A DNA stretch of 64,000 nt, from contig CAZPAV010000002.1 in assembly GCA_964584755.1 (NCBI GenBank), forward strand, positions 50,919 through 114,918, given 5' to 3'. The position numbers were made by a program, and so were the translations under genes. This stretch comes from CAZPAV01 sp964584755. GTDB lineage: Bacteria > Actinomycetota > Acidimicrobiia > Spongiisociales > UBA5794. Below, in pieces: positions 52,955-61,560 of this stretch (position 1 is its first letter; each line of letters begins with the position of its first letter). Under the pieces are notes generated by a model. It saw only the letters and a list, made by a program, of their open reading frames with translations, was not told the origin of the DNA and did no database searches.

Positions 52955-55462
52955 ATGGAACCCAGCATCCACCAGATCCATCGAGCCGAGCGGCGCGGTC
53001 GTCGACTTCCCGCACTCGCTCTCCTCGCCGTCGTCGTCGTTCTCGGCGCGACCTGGGTGGGGCTGTTCGGGTTCCTCGGCGGCGACGCCGCCTTCGGTAC
53101 CGTCGAGGGTCTCGAGCGGCGGTACGTCTGTGATCCCACGGGCCTGGACCTGTCTTTTCCCGATCTCTCGAAGCTCTCGACCGTGGTGACCTCGGACGGC
53201 GTGGTCCTCGGCAAGCTCACCGAGCGCAACAGTCAGCCGGTCCCCCTCGAGGAGATCCCCGATCTCGTCGTCGCCGCCGCGCTGTCCTCCGAGGACAAGG
53301 ACTTCTACCACCACCGCGGCATCGACTACCGGGCCATCTTCCGGGCCGTCGTGGACAACGCGACCGGGGGAGCGAGCCTCCAAGGCGGGTCGACGATCAC
53401 CCAACAGGTCGTCAAGCAGAACTTCCTCACTCCGGAGCGGACCCTGCGGCGGAAGCTCTGCGAGGCGGTCGTGGCCGTCGAGCTCGAGCGCCGCTACACG
53501 AAGGATCAGATCCTCGAGTTCTACCTCAACTCGGTCTTCTTCGGTGCCAACGCCTACGGCGTCAAGGCGGCCGCCCAGGAGTACTTCGGGAAGGACCTCG
53601 ACGAGCTCACCGTCGCCGAGGCCGCCGCCCTCATGGCGCCCATCCGCAACCCCACCTTCTACCATCCCCGTCTCCATCCCGCGAACGTCCGCCTCGCCCG
53701 GAACCGCATCATCGACCAGATGGCCGCCAACGGGTACATCACCCGGTCCCAGGCCGAGGAGGCGAAGGCCACGCCGCTCACGGTCGTCCCCCACGAGGGC
53801 TTCGTGGACCTCGCGCCCCAGGTCATGATCGCGGTGCGCCAGGAGCTGCTCCGCAACCCCGGGTACGGCCTCGGGGAGACGTACGCCGAGCGCAAGCGGG
53901 CCGTGTTCGGCTGCCCCGCGGCGGACGCGTCCTGCGCGGGCGGCGGCGGGCTGCGGATCGAGGTGACCGTGGACTACGGCCTCCAGCAGGAGGCCAACCG
54001 CATCCTGCGGGCCTGGTTCCGGCCGGGGCGGGAGGGTCCGACGGGGGCGATCGCCATGGTGGACAATCGGACCGGAGCGGTCCGGGTGATGGCCTCCGGC
54101 CTCGACTTCGGGACGGACATCGAGGCCGGCCAGCGACCCTACGACCTCGCCACCCAGGGAGCTCGCCAGCCCGGCTCGGCGTTCAAGCCGTTCACCCTTG
54201 CCGCGGCCCTCGAGAACGGGACGAGCGACGGCCGTCCCGTGACCTTGGGGAGCTACTGGGACGAGTCCAGCCCCGCGGAGATCGACTGCGGCTTCCCTTG
54301 CAGCAGTGGTGGCAGCCACGTCTGGACGGTCTCGAACGCCGGCGGACGCAAGCCCCGAGGCCTGCGCACCCTGGAGTCGGCGACGTACAACTCGGTGAAC
54401 ACCGTCTACGCCCGGCTCGTGGCCGCGGTGGGGCCCGATCGGGTGGTGGAGATGGCGCGACGTCTCGGCATCCGCTCTCCACTCCGGCCGTACCCGTCGA
54501 TCACGCTGGGGGCGTTCGGGGTGAGTCCGCTCGAGATGGCCTCGGCGTACTCGACCTTCGCCGACTACGGCATCCGGCACGAGCCGTACCTCATCGAGCG
54601 GATCGTGGACGCGAGCGGGAACGTCGTCTACGAGCACGCCCCCGACGGCAGGCGGGTCCTCTCCGACGCGATCGGCGCCGCCATCGTCCGGACCCTCGAG
54701 AAGGTCGTCTCCCGCGGAACGGGACGGCGGGCCGACATCGGACGGCCGCAGGCGGGGAAGACCGGAACGGCGACCGACTACCGCGACGTCTGGTTCGTGG
54801 GGTTCGTCCCGCAGTACACCACCGCGGTCTGGGTCGGCTACCCCGACAAGCAGGTCCCCCTCAAGGACTTCACCGTCTGGAACGACCTCGACGGGAAGGA
54901 GCAGTACTACCGGCGGGCCTTCGGTGGGACCCTGGCCGCCCCCGTGTGGAAGGAGTTCATGCTCGCCGCCACGGCCGGACTCCCGGTGGTGGACTTCCCC
55001 CCGGATCCGCCCGGGACCGCGGTGTACCGGCAGGTCCCCTTCACGGAGATGCCCGACGTCGTGGGGAGCGCGGCGGACGTCGCCGAGAACGCCGTGTTCG
55101 ACGCCGCGCTCGAGCCGGAGCGGCGCGAGGTGCCCTCGACGGCGGTCGCCGGCACCGTGGTGGGCCAGGAGCCGCTGCCGGGCACGCGACTCCGTCAGGG
55201 AACGACGGTCGTCCTCGAGGTCTCGAACGGCGTGGCCCCGACCGCCCCCCTCCCGGACCTCGTGGGGATGACCGCGGCCCAGCTCGCACCCACCCTCCAC
55301 ACCTTCTCCACCTCCACCGGCGTCGACGTGGGGTGGATCGTCCAGCGCGTCACCACGACGGACCCCGCCCAGTGGGACCGGGTCGTCTCCACCGACCCCG
55401 CGCCCGGGACGCCGGTCGGCCCCGGAACCGTCGTGACCGTGTTCCTCGGCTCCAGCCCCTGA
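52955..55462 (+). CDS. Class A penicillin-binding protein with C-terminal PASTA domains
   Basis: An 835-residue peptidoglycan synthase. One membrane anchor at about 20-40 precedes a GT51 glycosyltransferase domain with catalytic Glu113 in SSEDKDFYHHRG and GGSTITQQ. The transpeptidase domain has Ser408 in GSAFKPF, SVN from Ser480 and KTGT from Lys602. Two PASTA domains follow at about 698-758 and 766-835 (MPDVVG and LPDLVG starts). It polymerises and cross-links cell wall outside the membrane, as mycobacterial PonA2-like enzymes do. The ATG at 52955 has GGGAG upstream. Confidence 0.94.
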   Translation: MEPSIHQIHRAERRGRRLPALALLAVVVVLGATWVGLFGFLGGDAAFGTVEGLERRYVCDPTGLDLSFPDLSKLSTVVTSDGVVLGKLTERNSQPVPLEEIPDLVVAAALSSEDKDFYHHRGIDYRAIFRAVVDNATGGASLQGGSTITQQVVKQNFLTPERTLRRKLCEAVVAVELERRYTKDQILEFYLNSVFFGANAYGVKAAAQEYFGKDLDELTVAEAAALMAPIRNPTFYHPRLHPANVRLARNRIIDQMAANGYITRSQAEEAKATPLTVVPHEGFVDLAPQVMIAVRQELLRNPGYGLGETYAERKRAVFGCPAADASCAGGGGLRIEVTVDYGLQQEANRILRAWFRPGREGPTGAIAMVDNRTGAVRVMASGLDFGTDIEAGQRPYDLATQGARQPGSAFKPFTLAAALENGTSDGRPVTLGSYWDESSPAEIDCGFPCSSGGSHVWTVSNAGGRKPRGLRTLESATYNSVNTVYARLVAAVGPDRVVEMARRLGIRSPLRPYPSITLGAFGVSPLEMASAYSTFADYGIRHEPYLIERIVDASGNVVYEHAPDGRRVLSDAIGAAIVRTLEKVVSRGTGRRADIGRPQAGKTGTATDYRDVWFVGFVPQYTTAVWVGYPDKQVPLKDFTVWNDLDGKEQYYRRAFGGTLAAPVWKEFMLAATAGLPVVDFPPDPPGTAVYRQVPFTEMPDVVGSAADVAENAVFDAALEPERREVPSTAVAGTVVGQEPLPGTRLRQGTTVVLEVSNGVAPTAPLPDLVGMTAAQLAPTLHTFSTSTGVDVGWIVQRVTTTDPAQWDRVVSTDPAPGTPVGPGTVVTVFLGSSP

Positions 55463-55525
55463 CGCCGCCGGGGGAGGCGCGAGCAGGCGCTCCAGGCCAT
55501 TCTTTCGCGCCTCGAAGCAATGTAC

Positions 55526-55553
55526 TTGACATCAACTGCGGTCATCTCATACT
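55526..55553 (+). promoter_or_regulatory. Strong consensus-like promoter TTGACA-16-CATACT
   Basis: TTGACA (55526-55531) and CATACT (55548-55553) are 16 bases apart. The ATG of the next gene starts six bases after the -10, so the transcript is probably leaderless. This is the most canonical promoter in the window and sits in an unusually A/T-rich patch. Confidence 0.65.
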
Positions 55554-55567
55554 CGATGTATGACCGC
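55538..55567. promoter_or_regulatory. Inverted repeat flanking the -10, candidate operator
   Basis: GCGGTCAT (55538-55545) and ATGACCGC (55560-55567) are perfect inverted repeats, 22 bases centre to centre. The left arm lies in the promoter spacer and the right arm includes the start codon. A dimeric repressor bound here would block the promoter. Confidence 0.5.
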
Positions 55568-56033
55568 GATCGAGATCACGGCGGTGTCCGGGTCGTTCCC
55601 CGGCGATGCTCGTCCTCCCATCGCCTCCCGGGATCCCGCGCCACGCCCGGGCACCGCCGTCCCCCCACCGCCCTACCCCCTCCTCCGTCCCACCGTGTGG
55701 CCGCGACGACGGGTCCATCCCCGGCCCTGGTACGACGCGTTCACCGTCCTCGGCTACCCGGTCGACCACCACTACGTGCGCCGTTTCTGGACCGCGGTCC
55801 TCGGCCCGGGAGCGGTCGCCGACCTGCTGCGCCTCGCCGTCGCCGCCCGTCGCGGCCGCTCCCTCCTGCTCCCCCTCCACACGCGATGCCTGCTCCGGGA
55901 GGGTCTCGTCCACCGCGACGGCGACGTCCTCTGGGTCCGTCCCACCGTGCCGCCCCTCTCCGCGGCCCAGGTGCTCCGTCTCCCCGCGGCGCTGCGGCGT
56001 GAGCACGGGCGGTACCGGCTCGAGACCGGCTGA
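55560..56033 (+). CDS. Hypothetical protein
   Basis: A 157-residue soluble protein I do not recognise. The first 50 residues are Pro/Arg-rich. The rest looks helical, with WYDAFTVLGYPVDHHYVRRFW in the middle and an alternating hydrophobic C-terminal half ending in RYRLETG. There are no membrane helices and no obvious catalytic motif. The start is fixed by a leaderless promoter whose -10 ends six bases before the ATG. The promoter carries a candidate operator, so the gene is probably regulated. It stands between the PBP and sirtuin genes. Confidence 0.7.
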   Translation: MTAIEITAVSGSFPGDARPPIASRDPAPRPGTAVPPPPYPLLRPTVWPRRRVHPRPWYDAFTVLGYPVDHHYVRRFWTAVLGPGAVADLLRLAVAARRGRSLLLPLHTRCLLREGLVHRDGDVLWVRPTVPPLSAAQVLRLPAALRREHGRYRLETG

Positions 56034-56051
56034 GCGCGCCCCGGACCGCGG

Positions 56052-56057
56052 TAGCGT
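56052..56057 (+). promoter_or_regulatory. -10 box TAGCGT of a leaderless promoter
   Basis: TAGCGT ends six bases before the GTG start of the sirtuin gene at 56064. No ribosome binding site is present. Confidence 0.5.
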
Positions 56058-56063
56058 TCCCTC

Positions 56064-56837
56064 GTGGACGCCCTTCTCGCCGCAGCCGCCGCCCTGGAGG
56101 ACCGCGACCGGATCCTCGTCTTCACGGGAGCCGGGATCAGCACCGAGTCCGGGATCCCCGACTTCCGCGGCCCGAACGGGCTGTGGACACGCCTCGACCC
56201 CGACGACTTCACCTACCGGCGGTACCTCGAGGACGAGCGGTTTCGGATCGCCTCCTGGGAACGTCGCCTCGACTCGCCCTTCGTGGGGGCGACGCCGAAC
56301 CCCGCCCATCACGCCGTGACCCGGCTGTGGCGGGAGGGCCGGGCCGTGGGATGCATCACCCAGAACGTCGACGGTCTCCACGCCGATGCCGGGCTCCCGG
56401 CGAGTGTGCTCGTCGAGCTGCACGGCAACGCCGCCCGCATCCACTGCATCGAGTGCGGAGACCGGCCCGAGCGCGACCTGGTACGGACCCGCTGGGAGGC
56501 CGGTGACGCGGATCCTCGCTGCGAGCGCTGCGGCGGGATCCTCAAGCCGGCGGTCGTCTTCTTCGGCGAGGACATGCCCCGCCGGGCCATGCTCCGAGCG
56601 GCGGCGCTCGTGGCCGAGGCGGACGCGGTGCTCGTGGTCGGCTCCACGCTGTCCGTCTACCCGGCCGCCTTCTTCCCGCTCGAGATCGCCGACCGTGGCG
56701 ATCCCATGGTGATCGTGAACGAGGGCCCCACCGAGCACGACCACGCCGCCGCCGTCAAGGTCCCGGGCAAGGCGGGCGCGCTCCTCCCGCTGCTCGTCGA
56801 CCGGCTCCTCGCCGGCGCCGCTCCCCGCCCCGGGTAG
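56064..56837 (+). CDS. Sir2-family NAD-dependent protein deacylase
   Basis: Removes acyl groups from lysine using NAD. The 257-residue protein has GAGISTESGIPDFRG, the catalytic TQNVDGLH and HGN, a zinc site in HCIECG and RCERCGG, KPAVVFFGE and GSTLSVYPA. The acyl pocket has Ala/Trp-type residues rather than the YxxR of class III desuccinylases, so it is probably a deacetylase. The GTG at 56064 is supported by the -10 box six bases upstream. Its TAG stop is part of the next gene's -10 box. Confidence 0.93.
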   Translation: MDALLAAAAALEDRDRILVFTGAGISTESGIPDFRGPNGLWTRLDPDDFTYRRYLEDERFRIASWERRLDSPFVGATPNPAHHAVTRLWREGRAVGCITQNVDGLHADAGLPASVLVELHGNAARIHCIECGDRPERDLVRTRWEAGDADPRCERCGGILKPAVVFFGEDMPRRAMLRAAALVAEADAVLVVGSTLSVYPAAFFPLEIADRGDPMVIVNEGPTEHDHAAAVKVPGKAGALLPLLVDRLLAGAAPRPG

Positions 56838-56840
56838 GCT
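56835..56840 (+). promoter_or_regulatory. -10 box TAGGCT overlapping the sirtuin stop codon
   Basis: TAGGCT starts with the TAG stop of the sirtuin gene and lies 18 bases before the ATG at 56859, with GAGGAGGAGGA in between as ribosome binding site. Confidence 0.4.
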
Positions 56841-56858
56841 CCGAGGAGGAGGACCAGC

Positions 56859-58019
<1,161 letters not shown>

Positions 58020-58020
58020 C

Positions 58021-58737
58021 TCAGACCACGTAGACCCCGCCGAGCCGCATCCTCCGGAAGACCGGGGGACGGTCGGTCCGAACGGGGGAGTCCGTCTGCG
58101 AGGAGCCGCCTCGGTCGGCGATCCGCCCCGCGGACCGCGACGTCGGCGGCGTCGCGGTGGTCGCCGGCGGCGGGGTGGTCGTCGTCGTGGTCGCCGGCGG
58201 CGGGGTGGTCGTCGTCGTGGTCGCCGCCGGGACGGTCGTCGTGGGTGGCGGGATGGTCGTGGTCGTCGTCGTGGTCGTCGTCGGCGCCGGATCGAGGAGA
58301 TCGGCCGGTCCCTTCATGAAGATGACGGTCACCCAGAACTTGTCCTCGGCCTCCTGCACCACCCCGACCCCCACGTAGTTGAAGTCCCCCAGGATGTTGC
58401 GTCGGTGGGAGGACGAGGCCATGAACGCCTCGTGGATGGCGTCCACGGACGGACCCACACCGACGTTCTCCCCCAGCGCCTCCCAACCGGTGGTCACCGC
58501 GCCGAGGTTCCCGTTGTGGAACAGCCGTCCCTCCTCCATCATGCGACGCGAGTGGGCCCGCGCGTCGCCCACGAGGTCGCCGTACACGCGCAGCGGCGCC
58601 AGACCGCGCGCGCTCCGCTCCGCGTTCATCCTGGCGACGAGGCGCCCCTCGGTCCCCGCGAACGCGGGCGCGGGCAGCGCGGCGAGGAACGCGAGGGCGA
58701 CGAGGAGCGCCGAGATGAGCTGGCGCATGGTCCGCAC
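58021..58737 (-). CDS. Secreted CAP/SCP-domain protein with Thr/Pro-rich tail
   Basis: A 238-residue protein. A signal peptide (LISALLVALAFLAALPAPAFA) precedes a CAP/SCP-PR1 domain (about 30-145) with MNAERSARGLAPL, LFHNGNLGAV, GENVGVG and SSHRRNIL. The CAP His and Glu residues (H in LFHN, E in ENVG, H in SHRR) look intact. A tail of Thr runs and PPPA repeats follows, likely a wall-spanning linker. The GTG at 58737 has AGGAGG four bases upstream; ATG at 58728 is possible. Preceded by a long palindrome. Confidence 0.88.
   Translation of the reverse strand: MRTMRQLISALLVALAFLAALPAPAFAGTEGRLVARMNAERSARGLAPLRVYGDLVGDARAHSRRMMEEGRLFHNGNLGAVTTGWEALGENVGVGPSVDAIHEAFMASSSHRRNILGDFNYVGVGVVQEAEDKFWVTVIFMKGPADLLDPAPTTTTTTTTTIPPPTTTVPAATTTTTTPPPATTTTTTPPPATTATPPTSRSAGRIADRGGSSQTDSPVRTDRPPVFRRMRLGGVYVV
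58161..58230. repeat. Tandem 30-bp repeat within the CAP-protein tail
   Basis: A 30-base unit beginning TCGCCGGCGGCGGGGTGG occurs at 58161-58190 and again at 58191-58220 without change, followed by a diverged 10-base partial copy. It encodes a ten-residue Thr/Pro/Ala repeat in the minus-strand gene. Confidence 0.9.
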
Positions 58738-58749
58738 GAGGCCTCCTGT

Positions 58750-58783
58750 ATACGCATAGTGGTTGAATTACCACTATGCGTAT
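58750..58783. promoter_or_regulatory. Perfect 14-bp inverted repeat, candidate operator of the CAP gene
   Basis: ATACGCATAGTGGT (58750-58763) and ACCACTATGCGTAT (58770-58783) are exact reverse complements with the 6-base spacer TGAATT. It is A/T-rich in a very G/C-rich genome and lies directly upstream of the AGGAGG and start codon of the CAP-domain gene. No T-run follows it on either strand, so an operator is favoured over a terminator. Confidence 0.6.
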
Positions 58784-58831
58784 CGGAGTCTCCCCCGGCC
58801 TCCTTGAGCAGGTCCTTCCCGAGCGGGACCG

Positions 58832-60271
58832 TCAGCCGGTGGCGAGTGCCCGGGCCACCTCGACGAGGAGCCGGACACCGAACCCGGTCCCGCCCTTCGC
58901 GACGTAGTGCTCGTGCTGCTCCGCCCGGGCCGGTCCGGCGATGTCGAGGTGGACCCAGGGCCGGTCCGCGACGAACTCGCGCAACAGCAGCGCCGCCGTG
59001 ATCGCCCCCCCGAAGCGATCGCCGACGTTCTTCAGGTCCGCGATCGGCGAGTCGAGCTTCGTCCGGTACTCCCCCTCGAGCGGGAGCCGCCACACCTTCT
59101 CCCCGGCCGCGGCCGCCGCCGCCTCCACCAGGGCCACCGCCTCCTCGTCGTTCCCGAAGAGACCGGCGATCGCCGGTCCGAGCGCCACCTTGCAGGCGCC
59201 GGTGAGGGTGGCCAGGTCGACGATGAGATCGGGGCCCGCCTCGGCCACGTACGCCAGACCGTCGGCGAGGACGAGACGACCCTCGGCGTCGGTGTTGAGG
59301 ACCTCGATGGTGGTTCCGCCGTACACCCGCAACACGTCGCCGGGACGCTGGGCGGCGCCCCCCGGCATGTTCTCGGCGAGCGGCGTGACGCCCAGGACCC
59401 GGACCGGCAGGTGGAGCCGTGCGATCGCCTGCATGGCCCCGAAGACCGCCGCCGCGCCCGCCATGTCGGTCTTCATGGTCTCCATGGCCGCCGCCGGCTT
59501 CAAGGAGAGACCGCCCGAGTCGAAGACGATGCCCTTCCCGACGAGCCCGAGGAACGCCACCGCGTCCTCGGGCTCGTAGCGCAGGACGACCACGCGAGGC
59601 GGGCGGGTCGCTCCGGCGCCGACCGCCGCCACTCCCCCGAAGCCGCGCGCCACGATGGCCTCCTCGTCGTGCACCTCCACCTCCACCCGAGGCGAGAGCT
59701 CACGGGCCCGCTCGGCGAGCACCGCCGGTGCCTTCGCCGCGGCGGGCTCGTTCGTCAGGTCCCGGGCGAGGACGACCCCCGCGGCGACGGCGGCCGCCGC
59801 ATCGATCTCCTCCCCCGCCTCCACCCCGAGGAGGAGGAGACGGGTGTTGCGGCGGGGCTCCCGATCGGTCCGGTACCGGTCGAAGCGGTAGGCACCCAAG
59901 GCGTACCCGAGCGCGACCGCCTCCACGGCCCCGTCGATCCCGACGAGGTGGAGCGTCGTCGCCACGACACCGTGCCGGGCCGAGCGGCGCGCCGCCACGC
60001 CCGCCGCCCGACGGAGGGTCTCGAGGTCCACCTCCTCTCCGAGACCGACGAAGAGCACGTCGCCGAAGCCGCAGGAGCCCCCCGGGAGCGAGAGCGCCTC
60101 CCCCGGCTTCCCCTCGAACCCCTCCCGCTCCAGGTAGGTCGCGACGTCCCCTCCCAGGGCGGGGAGGACCTCCTCGACGCCGGGTCCCCACACCCGACCG
60201 GCGAGCACGGGAAGGACGAGACGATCGGCCTCGGTCTCCGACAGCGGTGGGCCGGGCACGATCTCGATCAT
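58832..60271 (-). CDS. pepA: Leucyl aminopeptidase (M17)
   Basis: Cytosolic two-metal aminopeptidase. The 479-residue protein has VGKGIVFDSGGLSLKP with the metal-binding Lys/Asp, MKTDMAGAAAV, the family signature NTDAEGRL and IVDLATLTGA. Length and motifs are normal. The ATG at 60271 overlaps the stop of the cobalamin adenosyltransferase (ATGA). PepA also binds DNA in some bacteria, but nothing here shows that. Confidence 0.95.
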   Translation of the reverse strand: MIEIVPGPPLSETEADRLVLPVLAGRVWGPGVEEVLPALGGDVATYLEREGFEGKPGEALSLPGGSCGFGDVLFVGLGEEVDLETLRRAAGVAARRSARHGVVATTLHLVGIDGAVEAVALGYALGAYRFDRYRTDREPRRNTRLLLLGVEAGEEIDAAAAVAAGVVLARDLTNEPAAAKAPAVLAERARELSPRVEVEVHDEEAIVARGFGGVAAVGAGATRPPRVVVLRYEPEDAVAFLGLVGKGIVFDSGGLSLKPAAAMETMKTDMAGAAAVFGAMQAIARLHLPVRVLGVTPLAENMPGGAAQRPGDVLRVYGGTTIEVLNTDAEGRLVLADGLAYVAEAGPDLIVDLATLTGACKVALGPAIAGLFGNDEEAVALVEAAAAAAGEKVWRLPLEGEYRTKLDSPIADLKNVGDRFGGAITAALLLREFVADRPWVHLDIAGPARAEQHEHYVAKGGTGFGVRLLVEVARALATG

Positions 60272-60822
60272 CGCGTCTCCTCCTCGCGGCGGGGTGTCCA
60301 GGATCCCTCCAGGACCCGGGCGAACACGAACAGGTGATCTGCCAGGCGATTGAGGTAGGGCACGACGTGGCTGCCGTCGATCCCCGCACCGCGCAGATGG
60401 GTCACGGCCCGTCGCTCGGCGCGTCGCACCACGGTTCGGGCCACGTCGAGCGCCGCGGCCACCGGCTCGCCACCGGGGACCACGAACTCCCGCGGGGTGG
60501 CGCCGGTCGCCGCCAGGGAGTCGATGGCCTCCTCGAGACGCCGCACCATCTCCGCGGTCACGAGCGTCACACCGGGCTCGAGACGGTCCCGCCGCTCCGG
60601 CGCCGTCGCCAGCTCGGCGGCGACCACGAACAGCTCCCGCTGGAGTCGCAGGATCTCCGCCGCGGTGTCGCCCTCCGCCAGGGCCCGAGCCGTCCCGAGC
60701 ACGGCGACGGCCTCGTCCACCGTGCCGTACGCCTCGGGTCCGCTGCCGTCCTTGGCGACCCGCCCGCCGTACAACGATCCGGTGGTCCCGTCGTCCCCGC
60801 GGCGCGTGTAGATCCGACTCAC
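60268..60822 (-). CDS. PduO-type cob(I)alamin adenosyltransferase
   Basis: Transfers the adenosyl group of ATP to cob(I)alamin, giving the cofactor of acyl-CoA mutases. The 184-residue protein has the ATP motif TRRGDDGTTG with LYGGRVAKD, and the C-terminal NRLADHLFVFAR. The GTG at 60822 is seven bases after a TAGGCT -10 box, a leaderless arrangement. Coupled to pepA by ATGA. The mutase large subunit at 51298 is a likely client. Confidence 0.94.
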   Translation of the reverse strand: MSRIYTRRGDDGTTGSLYGGRVAKDGSGPEAYGTVDEAVAVLGTARALAEGDTAAEILRLQRELFVVAAELATAPERRDRLEPGVTLVTAEMVRRLEEAIDSLAATGATPREFVVPGGEPVAAALDVARTVVRRAERRAVTHLRGAGIDGSHVVPYLNRLADHLFVFARVLEGSWTPRREEETR

Positions 60823-60829
60823 GACGGGC

Positions 60830-60835
60830 AGCCTA
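60830..60835 (-). promoter_or_regulatory. -10 box TAGGCT of a leaderless promoter
   Basis: On the minus strand TAGGCT ends seven bases before the GTG at 60822, with no ribosome binding site between. Confidence 0.55.
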
Positions 60836-60888
60836 GGCGGCGTCGCGGTGAGCGGGTTCCCCGAGGGCCGGCGGTGGTGTCCCACCAC

Positions 60889-61560
60889 TCAACGGCCGGC
60901 GAGGAGCACGGCGCGGCCGGAGGCGACGACCCCGAACGCGGTGAGGACCGCCAGGTACGACAGCCCGGTCGCCGCCATGACCCCGGTGTAACCGGGCTCA
61001 CGCAGGGCCCACCACACCGCGACCGCGAGGAGGCCCGTGAACCCGGCCAACGCGAGGTACGCGATCGTGAGGAGACTCCCGGCACCGAGCGCCGCCGGCC
61101 CTCCTCCGGCCAGGACGACGAGGACCTCGGCGAGGAGCCCGGCGCCTCCCGCGGCGTCGAGGACCCGCAACGGCCACCGCGGCAGCCGCGGATCGACGAG
61201 ATACCAGTGGCCGAGCATCATCTCGGCGGTGATCCCGCCGAGGAGCACCGTCCCGGTCAGCGCCGGCAGGAGGGGACCGCCCCGAACGGCCACGATCATC
61301 TCGAGGAGCGCGGCGATGCCGAAGCCCACCGTCGCCGACCGATGCCGGGACGCGGTCACGATGACGAGTCCGGACACCACCACCGCGCCGTACGCCGGTC
61401 CGCCACCCCCCGCGGCGCCGACGAGGACTCCCAGCGCGACGACGACGCCGCCGGTGAGCCGGAGGTACCCCGGACCCACCACCCGCCAGGAGGCCACGAG
61501 CGCACCGCCCGCGGCGATCCCGCCCGCCCACAGGGCGAGCACGAGCACCGGGGTGGCCAT
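60889..61560 (-). CDS. Multi-pass membrane protein of unknown function
   Basis: A 223-residue protein with about seven predicted membrane helices. A short loop after the fourth helix holds ITAEMMLGHWYLVDPRLPR, which looks conserved because of its charged and aromatic residues, but I do not recognise the family. The ATG at 61560 overlaps the transketolase stop by one base; a GTG at 61563 is also possible. Co-translation with transketolase is clear; a functional link is not. Confidence 0.75.
   Translation of the reverse strand: MATPVLVLALWAGGIAAGGALVASWRVVGPGYLRLTGGVVVALGVLVGAAGGGGPAYGAVVVSGLVIVTASRHRSATVGFGIAALLEMIVAVRGGPLLPALTGTVLLGGITAEMMLGHWYLVDPRLPRWPLRVLDAAGGAGLLAEVLVVLAGGGPAALGAGSLLTIAYLALAGFTGLLAVAVWWALREPGYTGVMAATGLSYLAVLTAFGVVASGRAVLLAGR

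Noticed and set aside
58157..58230. Repeats resembling a small CRISPR array
   Set aside because: The units are directly adjacent with no unique spacers and are in frame with the Thr/Pro tail of a secreted protein.
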